This document shows, piece by piece, positions 1 through 5,067 of a stretch of 8,578 nucleotides of DNA. How positions within the stretch are numbered: the stretch's first letter is position 1; every line of letters starts with the position of its first letter. Under the pieces are notes generated by a model. That model saw nothing but the letters and a program-made list of their open reading frames with translations. It was not told the DNA's origin and did no database searches. The translations under genes and the position numbers were made by a program. The stretch comes from NP936 sp002726085 (GTDB taxonomy: Bacteria > Acidobacteriota > Vicinamibacteria > Vicinamibacterales > UBA8438), in NCBI GenBank assembly GCA_036012905.1, contig DASCQF010000014.1, positions 1 to 8,578 on the forward strand. Direction: 5' to 3'.

Positions 1-274
1 ACACGTCCGTGCCTAGGGCGAGGACGCTCCGCGATGCACTCGAGTCTGGCGGTACTCAACCCGCGAATATCAGCAGATCAACCATCGCTCGCTCGCGGTG
101 CCGCGCGTGCGTCGGATCGGGGGAGAACGCGACAGTGAATCAGGAGAAGACGTTGAGGCAGGAGAACTGTGCCCTCTTGACACTAGACAGCCATATCAGC
201 GTGTTGCGTTTGAGCTGCGGCGCCAGTCTGCTTGGATTTCGCCCCGGATGTTGGCCGCCGCCAGCTGTAAACGC

Positions 275-304
275 TTGTTAGACCGCGTCGCCGAATGGTA
301 TGAT
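275..304 (+). promoter_or_regulatory. Putative sigma-70-type promoter of the mazEF module
   Basis: A -35-like hexamer TTGTTA (275-280) is followed, after an 18-base spacer, by the -10-like hexamer TATGAT (299-304). Transcription would start near 311, just ahead of the antitoxin ATG at 327, leaving a very short leader. The -10 box forms the left arm of an inverted repeat, as expected for a self-repressed toxin-antitoxin promoter. The match is by eye against the housekeeping consensus. Confidence 0.5.
277..286 (+). repeat. Left arm of a 10-bp inverted repeat bracketing mazEF
   Basis: GTTAGACCGC here is the exact reverse complement of GCGGTCTAAC at 901-910. It overlaps the -35 region of the promoter. 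It includes GTTAGAC, which fits the GTTRRRY core of integron recombination sites, but no convincing complete attC was found upstream. Confidence 0.6.
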
Positions 305-316
305 AAAACATCATAC
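298..316. promoter_or_regulatory. Inverted repeat, likely operator of the antitoxin
   Basis: The arms GTATGAT (298-304) and ATCATAC (310-316) are perfect 7-bp complements around the spacer AAAAC. The left arm contains the -10 hexamer, so a protein bound here would block transcription. Ribbon-helix-helix antitoxins commonly bind short palindromes over their own promoters, which makes the adjacent antitoxin the natural candidate. The palindrome is directly visible; its role is inferred. Confidence 0.55.
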
Positions 317-326
317 TTCTACAACG

Positions 327-563
327 ATGCCAAAAGCCAAGGTTGCCCTCACGCTCGACGCCGCACTGCTACATCAGGTGGACACGCTCGTCTCAGAACA
401 GCGGTTCCGCAATCGAAGTCAGGCGGTCGAATCGGCCCTGGCGGAGAAACTCGGTCGGCTCGCCCGCACTCGGCTCGCGACAGAATGCGACAAGCTCGAC
501 CCGGCGCTCGAACAGAGCCTGGCAGATGAGGGCCTCGCAGGTGAGTCGTGGCCCGAATACTGA
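327..563 (+). CDS. mazE: Ribbon-helix-helix antitoxin of a MazEF-type module
   Basis: This 78-aa protein is predicted to neutralise the MazF-like toxin encoded next to it and to repress their shared promoter. Residues 4-43 fit a ribbon-helix-helix DNA-binding fold: a short beta strand (KVALTLD), a helix (AALLHQVDTLVSE), a turn rich in Arg and Asn, and a second helix starting RSQAVESAL, a typical CopG/MetJ-like signature. The acidic C-terminal tail ending in WPEY is the expected toxin-binding part. ATG 327 is preferred over ATG 300, because 300 lies inside the promoter/operator and would add nine residues outside the fold. No good Shine-Dalgarno sequence precedes 327. The stop overlaps the toxin start by 16 bases, implying coupled translation. 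The antitoxin class is well supported; the exact subfamily is not. Confidence 0.85.
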   Translation: MPKAKVALTLDAALLHQVDTLVSEQRFRNRSQAVESALAEKLGRLARTRLATECDKLDPALEQSLADEGLAGESWPEY

Positions 564-883
564 GGGGCGATATCCGCTGGGCCGATCTGAACCCTGTTCG
601 CGGTCACGAACAAGCCGGCCGGCGTCCTGTTGTTGTCCTCAGCCACGACATCTTCAACGAACGTTCGGGCACGGTCATCGCGGCGGCCCTCACAAGTCAG
701 GAGCCTCGCGCAGGCTTCCCTCTCACGCTCCAGCTCAATGCGCCCCGGCTCCCGAAGCGCTCGTGGGTCAAGATCAGCCAGATCCGCACTCTTTCGGTTG
801 AACGCGTCGGCCGACGGCTCGGACGGGCTTCAGAGGAGGAATTGGCTGCTGTCGTTGATGGGCTGGTTGAGATCATCGGCTAG
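548..883 (+). CDS. mazF: MazF/PemK-family endoribonuclease toxin
   Basis: This 111-aa protein has the full usual length of the MazF/PemK family, sequence-specific endoribonucleases that cut mRNA and arrest growth until neutralised by the antitoxin. The N-terminal strand RGDIRWADLNPVRGHEQAG (6-24) is the family hallmark. R26, in RRPVVVLS, and T49, in AAALTSQ, align with the two catalytic residues known from Bacillus MazF (Arg25 and Thr48). The segment SWVKISQIRTLSVERVG (72-88) is the conserved second half, and the protein ends with the typical helix. No residue looks lost, so the toxin is probably active. The start is GTG at 548, inside the end of the antitoxin gene, with AGGTG (539-543) just upstream as a plausible ribosome binding site. 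Confidence 0.92.
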   Translation: MARILRGDIRWADLNPVRGHEQAGRRPVVVLSHDIFNERSGTVIAAALTSQEPRAGFPLTLQLNAPRLPKRSWVKISQIRTLSVERVGRRLGRASEEELAAVVDGLVEIIG

Positions 884-900
884 CCCCAACGAAGCACTCA

Positions 901-910
901 GCGGTCTAAC
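901..910 (-). repeat. Right arm of a 10-bp inverted repeat bracketing mazEF
   Basis: GCGGTCTAAC lies 17 bases after the toxin stop and is the perfect complement of the left arm at 277-286. GTCTAAC (904-910) fits the RYYYAAC core of an attC site. A matching GTTRRRY is not found downstream; the nearest approach is GTTCAGAC (1018-1025), which carries one extra base. Confidence 0.6.
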
Positions 911-1073
911 TAGTAGTCGACGGACCTGGATAGTGCGATAAACGCAGCGATGTCAGCGACCCACGGGCCGGCCAGTCAGAGGTGCGAGTCGAGAAAAGAG
1001 GCACTTCTGCCGCCGCGGTTCAGACTCGACAAACACATGATTGATGACCTACCCGGAGGCTGGCGCCGACTCC

Positions 1074-1107
1074 CCGGAAAGCGGGGCGAAAGTAGCCCCC
1101 GTTCCGG
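1074..1107. terminator. Bulged hairpin, possible terminator
   Basis: CCGGAA (1074-1079) pairs with TTCCGG (1102-1107). After a two-base bulge, CGGGG (1082-1086) pairs with CCCCG (1097-1101), leaving a ten-base loop. A short TTTT run follows at 1113-1116. It could end plus-strand transcription from the toxin gene, but it is about 190 bases downstream of that stop and the T-run is short and offset, so it may instead be a mobile or palindromic element. Confidence 0.35.
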
Positions 1108-1121
1108 AGAGGTTTTCTGAC

Positions 1122-1286
1122 CTACCGCCTCAGCTCGATGAAGCCCGCGACGAGGAGCACGAGAACCGCCGTCAGCACGGCGTCCACTGCGGCATGCCGG
1201 GCCGGGCTGGTGGGTGTGCTCTGGACTGGCGCCCGAAGACGGCTTTGGTGTAGAAGGGTGCTGACTAGACCGGCCGAGACGGACAT
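1122..1286 (-). CDS. Doubtful small membrane ORF, possibly a gene remnant
   Basis: Read from the ATG at 1286, this frame encodes 54 aa. The last part is a clean hydrophobic segment (DAVLTAVLVLLVAGFIE) followed by a basic end. From about 1225 to 1125 nearly every codon ends in G or C, as expected of real coding sequence here, whereas the first codons are less biased and lack a clear ribosome binding site. It may be a short single-pass membrane protein, the C-terminal remnant of a longer gene, or chance. I recognise no family. Confidence 0.22.
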   Translation of the reverse strand: MSVSAGLVSTLLHQSRLRAPVQSTPTSPARHAAVDAVLTAVLVLLVAGFIELRR

Positions 1287-1315
1287 CTCGGCCAACATGG
1301 CGGGGGGAGGAAGCG

Positions 1316-1612
1316 ATGCAAACAATCCATCGAATCGGTGTGCTGTCCTTGGCGGAGGTGCTCACGGCTCTCTACGCGCTCATTGGCCTCATCATCGGGG
1401 CCCTCATGGCGTTCTTCTCACTAATCGGCGCCGGGCTTGGGCAAGCTGCCGGAGCAGAGGGCGCGTGGTTCGGGGCGCTGTTTGGTGTCGGGGCGCTCAT
1501 CATCATGCCAATCCTCTACGGTGTCATGGGATTCCTCGGCGGTGCGCTGACGTCGTCCTTCTACAACATCTGTAGCGGCATGGTCGGCGGCATCGAGATT
1601 GAAGTGCGGTAA
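1316..1612 (+). CDS. Small glycine-rich integral membrane protein, function unknown
   Basis: This 98-aa protein starts at ATG 1316, preceded by a strong purine-rich ribosome binding site (GGAGG, 1306-1310, five-base spacer). It begins with a short polar stretch (QTIHRIGVLSLAEVLT). Two hydrophobic glycine/alanine-rich segments follow, about residues 17-40 (including GLIIGALMAFFSLIGAGLG) and 50-80 (including FGALFGVGALIIMPILYGVMGFLGGAL). The tail GGIEIEVR is acidic and amphipathic. The pattern VLSLA, then GLIIGA, then GALFGVGA, then PILYGVMGFLGG, then GGIE closely matches a widespread family of about 90-120-residue bacterial membrane proteins usually left as hypothetical. The glycine-rich helices suggest tight packing or oligomerisation. 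It appears to be a single-gene transcript, with a hairpin directly at its stop codon. No function is assigned. Confidence 0.85.
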   Translation: MQTIHRIGVLSLAEVLTALYALIGLIIGALMAFFSLIGAGLGQAAGAEGAWFGALFGVGALIIMPILYGVMGFLGGALTSSFYNICSGMVGGIEIEVR

Positions 1613-1635
1613 CGCGCCTACGCCACCGGCGCGTT
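1611..1635 (+). terminator. Hairpin at the stop codon of the 1316 membrane gene
   Basis: AACGCGCC (1611-1618) and GGCGCGTT (1628-1635) form a perfect 8-bp stem around a nine-base loop. The left arm begins within the TAA stop codon. The right arm runs into GTTTC and then ACTT, a poor T-tract. It is a plausible intrinsic terminator for the membrane gene, or an mRNA-end stabilising hairpin. Confidence 0.5.
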
Positions 1636-1715
1636 TCACTTGGGCACGGCCCCGATGGCACGCCGGAACAGCGTCGCCCTACGGCAAGGGCGCAACGGCT
1701 CCACCATTCCCCTGC

Positions 1716-1962
1716 AACGACTGGCAACTCTTCAGAGGGGCTACGGAGCACATGCGCTTGGTAGAGCGCTTCACTCGCCTCGACGACGCGACGGTCAGCT
1801 GCGAGTTGACGGCGACCGACCCGGAAACGTTTTCCAGCCCCTGGACCCTCGAGAACTCACTAACGCAGGCAGGCGGCCCAGTTGCACGAGTCTGCCTGCC
1901 ACGAAGGCAACTATGGCCTGACAGGCATCCTCGCTGGGGCACGCGCCGAAGAGAAGCGGTAA
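1716..1962 (+). pseudogene. Frameshifted C-terminal relic of the WGQPD/ACHEGN secreted-protein family
   Basis: Two frames together rebuild the C-terminal end of the family represented intact at 6340-7341. The first frame (from 1716) reads NDWQLFRGATEHMRLVERF and continues through TRLDDATVSCELTATDPETF. The intact protein has TLVERFTRIDADTLEYEYTV and TDPETW in that order. Near 1884 the frame shifts by one base, and a second frame reads HESACHEGNYGLTGILAG and ends in EKR with TAA at 1960-1962. The intact copy has FEYACHEGNHSMDGILAG. One extra base near 1884 explains the break. The region before 1716 no longer aligns convincingly, and there is no signal peptide, WGQPDLRGIW block or ribosome binding site. 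It is therefore a truncated, decaying paralogue with no expected product. Confidence 0.82.
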
Positions 1963-2025
1963 CGACGCTCACGGCCTGTCGGAACGGCTCCGGCGGTACG
2001 GCTCCACGGCTACCGCTGGCGCGCA

Positions 2026-2113
2026 TGTCGACCCCGAGGAAACCCAGGAACACTAGGAACCGGGGCCGGACTGCTGCATGTGTGCAGCCGCGGTTACACC
2101 CCGGGCGTCGACA
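2026..2113. other. Nested inverted repeats, possible structured element
   Basis: TGTCGAC (2026-2032) and GTCGACA (2107-2113) are perfect 7-bp complements enclosing about 74 bases. Inside lie a further pair, CCCG (2033-2036) with CGGG (2061-2064), and a perfect tetraloop-type hairpin of GCTGCA (2073-2078) with TGCAGC (2083-2088). It sits between the relic at 1716-1962 and the 3' end of the small minus-strand gene at 2150-2293, in sequence with no convincing ORF. It may be a structured RNA, a palindromic repeat element, or a bidirectional transcription end. Confidence 0.35.
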
Positions 2114-2149
2114 CACCCGCGGGAGTAAGGCGCTTTCGGCGGGTCATGA

Positions 2150-2293
2150 TTAGAATCGCAACATGACATACACAGTGAGACTTATGACCACAAGCAGAGC
2201 TGCCACACCCACGGCAACAACATAGCCAACGTACACCCTCTCTGCAAATGACCCTTTCTTACGCCAGCGGAGCCACACTGGTTCAATCTTCAT
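2150..2293 (-). CDS. 47-aa single-pass membrane protein, function unknown
   Basis: This short minus-strand frame starts at ATG 2293, with GAGG seven bases upstream on the coding strand as ribosome binding site, and ends with TAA at 2150-2152. The protein opens with a basic, aromatic stretch (KIEPVWLRWRKKGSFAERV), then a strongly hydrophobic segment of about 23 residues (YVGYVVAVGVAALLVVISL onward), and ends MLRF. The positive N-terminus predicts a cytoplasmic N-terminal side. It lies about 115 bases downstream of the solenoid-protein gene on the same strand, so it could be the last cistron of that transcript. Its codons are less GC-rich than those of its neighbours. I do not recognise a family; small membrane proteins of this form often bind or stabilise a larger membrane partner. 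Confidence 0.6.
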   Translation of the reverse strand: MKIEPVWLRWRKKGSFAERVYVGYVVAVGVAALLVVISLTVYVMLRF

Positions 2294-2408
2294 CCGCTTA
2301 CCTCAATCTGTGCGAGGGAACGACATATACCGTCAGGAAGCTCCTGCACTCACCTCACCGGCACCCGCGCCTTGAGTTCCCGGGACGTTGTCGGACGCGC
2401 TGACGTGG

Positions 2409-3443
2409 TCAGTGGGCCGGCGCGGGGATTGCGGGTCCCCGTACCTGCTCCGCTCGCTCGTCCGGGGCGGCAATCTCAATTCGGCTGATACGCGTTGCCC
2501 CCATCGTCGTCGAGGCATTCAGCCGCACGACCGGCACATTCGCATCACCCGTCTCCCCTCTCCGATCTATCTCACTACTCTCGCCAAATCTCGACGAGGT
2601 GTGCGAGTCGGTCGAGATTCGCACCGAGGTCGGGATACGAAGCCGCAGGTCTCCCATCGAGTGGCTGAGCGTCACGTCCGTCACCTCGTCGAGCCGCCAC
2701 GCTCCACTCAGGTCGACGGTGAAGTCGCCCATTCGGCTCGAGGCGTGCAGCTCGCCCGCCCGCGCGTTCCCCAGTTCCCGCAGCTCTATGTTGCCCATCT
2801 CACCACTCAACCGCACCTGCCGCGGCTGTGTCACCAGCGATGTGCCGAAGCCGAGCTGATGGTTGCCCATACGCAGCTCGGCATCCAGCTCGGTCAATGC
2901 CAGTCCGCCAAGGTCGATCCTGGACTGCCCCAGGCTCACGTGCAGCGCGAGCGCGATCGGTCGATCGGCGGGAATCGACACGGTGAGACGGTTCATCGCT
3001 TCCCACTGACGGTTGCCACGTAGCGAGCCCATCATCCGGACAAGACTGCCGTTGGTGGGACGCAGTCGGACTGCGGTCACCGGACCACCGTCGGCGTCTG
3101 TGCCTTCGTGCTCCGCGACCAGCTCGTAATAGTTTGCCGCGTAGGTGCCCTCAACCAGGACGTTGCTCCCGCGCGGACCCGCCACGATGTCGAACTGACC
3201 ATCCTGCAGCTCGATCTCCAAACGGGACCCCAGGTCGGTGAGCACCGCACCAGTGGACACCCCAGCGGTCGCCTCCGGCGCTATCGCCACCCCCAAGGTT
3301 GCCGGCTCGAGCGTCGGCTCGCCGAGGTCATCGGCCACCGAGGTCGCCCACAGCAGGGCCGCGGCCCCCGCGACAACGAGCAGCACCACGACCGATACGC
3401 ATCCCACCACGCTGAACAGCAGGACCTTCTTCCAGTCGGCCAT
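2409..3443 (-). CDS. Membrane-anchored beta-solenoid-like protein (DUF4097/adhesin-like)
   Basis: This 344-aa protein has a single transmembrane anchor (about residues 7-32, KKVLLFSVVGC onward) and a large non-cytoplasmic part rich in beta strands. From about residue 171 a turn motif recurs: hydrophobic-Gly-x-x-x-hydrophobic. Examples are LGQSRI, MGNHQL, MGNIEL, MGDFTV, MGDLRL, FGESSEI and MGATRI, with glycines near residues 172, 193, 217, 239, 264, 287 and 315, about 21-28 apart. This spacing suggests a right-handed beta-solenoid such as the DUF4097 'putative adhesin' or LiaF-type domains of bacterial envelope-stress proteins; that assignment is by pattern, not by search. The C-terminus is proline/alanine-rich. 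ATG 3443 is chosen because it places the anchor at the very N-terminus; an in-frame ATG at 3470 would add nine residues. It follows the kinase fragments on the same strand by a few dozen bases. Confidence 0.75.
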   Translation of the reverse strand: MADWKKVLLFSVVGCVSVVVLLVVAGAAALLWATSVADDLGEPTLEPATLGVAIAPEATAGVSTGAVLTDLGSRLEIELQDGQFDIVAGPRGSNVLVEGTYAANYYELVAEHEGTDADGGPVTAVRLRPTNGSLVRMMGSLRGNRQWEAMNRLTVSIPADRPIALALHVSLGQSRIDLGGLALTELDAELRMGNHQLGFGTSLVTQPRQVRLSGEMGNIELRELGNARAGELHASSRMGDFTVDLSGAWRLDEVTDVTLSHSMGDLRLRIPTSVRISTDSHTSSRFGESSEIDRRGETGDANVPVVRLNASTTMGATRISRIEIAAPDERAEQVRGPAIPAPAH

Positions 3444-3477
3444 CTTCGCTCTCGTCGCTGGGCTCTCCATACTGGGA

Positions 3478-3768
3478 CTAGACGGGCAACGGGACGACGA
3501 GGTTCACCTGCGGCACTGCTCCCGTGTCGCCGCCAGTCACCGGAGTTGAAGCGCACAACGCCGCTTGCGCAGCCGACCGCCGGACGGGCATCAACTCGAA
3601 CCGCGCCAGCCGGTCAAGGTCGCGTGTGAACGCCTCGGGCCGCACCTTCAGCGTCACGACCCGGTCGAGCTTGGTGACGCTGGCTTGAGACACCTCCCCC
3701 ATTCCACCCTCACCAATCTTGGTGGTCATGCCGTAGTGCCCGAGACGGGAGCCTGTGCTGAGTACCAT
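3478..3768 (-). pseudogene. Truncated Ser/Thr protein kinase head (first copy)
   Basis: Residues 1-57 of this 96-aa frame are the start of a bacterial PknB-type (Hanks) kinase: MVLSTGSRLGHY, then the intact nucleotide loop IGEGGMGEV (18-26), then TLKV with the ATP-binding lysine at K41, then DRLARF (52-57). Immediately after that, where such kinases continue into the rest of the N-lobe, the sequence changes to ELMPVRRSAAQ and on to a stop, with no catalytic loop (HRD), no DFG and no C-lobe. It therefore cannot be a working kinase. The frame can be read upstream to ATG 3789, but ATG 3768 matches the usual kinase start and aligns residue by residue with the copy at 3793-3975. VYQA, common in these kinases, reads VSQA. 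A 5' head with an unrelated tail suggests deletion; an expressed mini-protein is possible but unproven. Confidence 0.78.
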
Positions 3769-3792
3769 AAGAGCCTGGAAACAGACCATTAA

Positions 3793-3975
3793 TTATACCG
3801 AGGAAAAGAGAGCGAGGCGGTCCGGGTCGTCCGCGACAGCGTCGGGGAGGATCTTCAGGGCAACCTGGTGGCCCAGCTGCGTGTCGGTGTCCTGCCAGAC
3901 CTGGACCATGCCGCCTTCGCCAAGCAGGGCGGTGACGTCGTAGTGCCCGAGGCGCATGCCGGGACTGAGAGCCAT
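3793..3975 (-). pseudogene. Truncated Ser/Thr protein kinase head (second copy)
   Basis: This 60-aa frame is another PknB-type kinase start: MALSPGMRLGHY, nucleotide loop LGEGGMVQV (18-26), VALKI with K41, and DPDRLALF (50-57), then SSV and a stop. The third glycine of the loop is replaced by Val. It aligns without gaps to the first copy, with 30 of 57 residues identical by hand count, and loses homology at the same residue. It lacks all catalytic-lobe motifs. ATG 3975 matches the family start; the frame is open upstream to a TTG at 4125, but that part looks unlike a kinase. It ends just before the first copy and about 170 bases downstream of the SUMF1 gene, on the same strand. A TATAAT hexamer lies at the junction on the coding strand, without a recognisable -35. 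Confidence 0.78.
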
Positions 3976-4146
3976 GATCTGTTGGGCCAGAGGACCGGAG
4001 CCTATTACGCCCAAAAGGCTATCTGGCTCTGGCGGGGCTGGGTGCGTTTGGGCCAGACATCCTCCGTCTCCTGAACGAGTGCGGGTGTTCAGCTTCGAGG
4101 CAGAAAAGCGCGCTGACCTGGTCAAATTGACAGTGCCGTCAAGTGG

Positions 4147-5007
4147 TCAGGGAGAGAAAGGGGACAGCGCCACACGGAACCCGAAGGAATAGACGCGGTA
4201 GTCCGGATAGGGTGCGCTGCGGCTAGCGGCGCGGACGTACCACTCATCGAAGCCGAACGCTCCGCCACGCAGCACCCGCCGGGGGCCGGCATCGGGACCC
4301 GCAGGGTCCTTCTCGTCGCCTGCGGGGTACGGGCCGTACCAATCGCTGCACCATTCCCACACGTTTCCCGCCATGTCGTGCACGCCCGATGGCGTCGCGC
4401 CCTCGGGGTACTGACCAGCTGGCTGGGTGTCGCCTCCTATCCCACCGAAGTTGCCGTGGATCCCGGTTCTTGGATGTCCTGACCCCCACGGGTACTTACG
4501 CCCTTCCTCACCGCGTGCGGCGAACTCCCACTGGGCCTCGGTCGGAAGCGCGCCGTCAAGCCACGTGGCGTAGTCCTTGGCCTCCGACCAGTTGACGCTG
4601 ACGACGGGATGTCGCTCCTTGCCAGCGGGAAACTCATGGCCGGGGTCGAATAGACGGTACTCCTCGTTCGTCACCTCGTATCGTTGAATGTAGAAGGGCG
4701 ACAGCTCCACCCAGCGCTCCGGGTGTTCGGCACTCTCTCCGACCCCATCGGCGCTGCCCATGAGAAATCGCCCGCCATCGATGAGGATGAACTCGTTGAG
4801 GTGCCCGCCTTTTGCTTCTGCGAGCGCGATCCGTTCCGCGAGGCGACCGCCGGTGGTGTCGGCGACGAGCGAGTCGTCTGCCGCGCCCGGACCCTCAACG
4901 GCCACCAGGAGCCAGCCCGCGAGCACGGCGACGAGGACGCCAGCACCCCACACGGCATCCCTCCTGGCACTGCGTGAGATGAGTGGCTCGGATTTCGGTG
5001 GAGTCAC
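4147..5007 (-). CDS. Membrane-anchored SUMF1/FGE-like domain protein without catalytic cysteines
   Basis: This 286-aa protein has a cytoplasmic tail of about 19 residues, a transmembrane segment (20-38), a short linker, and a SUMF1 / formylglycine-generating-enzyme-like domain (about 72-282). Family motifs in order: LIDGGRFLMGS (75-85), EVTNEEY (111-117), HPVVSVNWSEAKDYATWL (133-150), LPTEAQWEFAARG (154-166), YPWG (172-175), GNVWEWCSDWY (214-224), RRVLRGGAF (243-251), FGFRVAL (275-281). C220 is the only cysteine, and the C-terminal region lacks the cysteine pair that true sulfatase-activating enzymes use for copper and oxidation. It is therefore probably a binding or structural member of the fold. 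In this lineage such domains often accompany or are fused to Ser/Thr kinases, and the next frames downstream are kinase heads. The start is GTG 5007, with a weak purine-rich stretch upstream, 60 bases after the kinase-like gene. Confidence 0.88.
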   Translation of the reverse strand: MTPPKSEPLISRSARRDAVWGAGVLVAVLAGWLLVAVEGPGAADDSLVADTTGGRLAERIALAEAKGGHLNEFILIDGGRFLMGSADGVGESAEHPERWVELSPFYIQRYEVTNEEYRLFDPGHEFPAGKERHPVVSVNWSEAKDYATWLDGALPTEAQWEFAARGEEGRKYPWGSGHPRTGIHGNFGGIGGDTQPAGQYPEGATPSGVHDMAGNVWEWCSDWYGPYPAGDEKDPAGPDAGPRRVLRGGAFGFDEWYVRAASRSAPYPDYRVYSFGFRVALSPFSP

Positions 5008-5067
5008 GTTCTGCTCTCAGCTCTTCGGGAACCTCGGGCTCCGGTTGTGGTTCGGACCCAACGAAGG

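Larger units (their letters stand above)
884..1315. other. 432-base stretch without a well-supported gene
   Basis: The two genes flanking this stretch are both on the plus strand. It contains the right arm of the repeat bracketing mazEF; a weak stem between cgagtc and gactcg (around 982-1028); a stronger hairpin at 1074-1107; and a doubtful minus-strand small membrane ORF (1122-1286). Open frames here do not resemble any protein family I recognise. It could hold the remnant of a mobile element, but no transposase remnant or terminal repeat is visible. Confidence 0.4.

Noticed and set aside
177..182. TTGACA as a -35 box upstream of mazEF
   Set aside because: No -10-like hexamer lies 16-18 bases downstream; the promoter at 275-304 fits better.
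54..283. Possible complete attC site upstream of mazEF (ACTCAAC at 54-60 to GTTAGAC at 277-283)
   Set aside because: The 230-base span is longer than known attC sites and the two cores do not pair with each other.
98..529. 143-aa plus-strand open frame overlapping the antitoxin
   Set aside because: Its second half is the antitoxin gene read in another frame, its first half resembles no family, and the antitoxin frame has clear family motifs.
2388..3023. 211-aa plus-strand open frame opposite the solenoid protein
   Set aside because: It is Arg/His-rich with no motif or ribosome binding site; the minus-strand frame has an anchor and regular repeats.
4127..4142. TTGAC/GTCAA short hairpin between the SUMF1 gene and the kinase head
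   Set aside because: It has only five pairs, no T-run and no matching promoter element; it is too weak to call.
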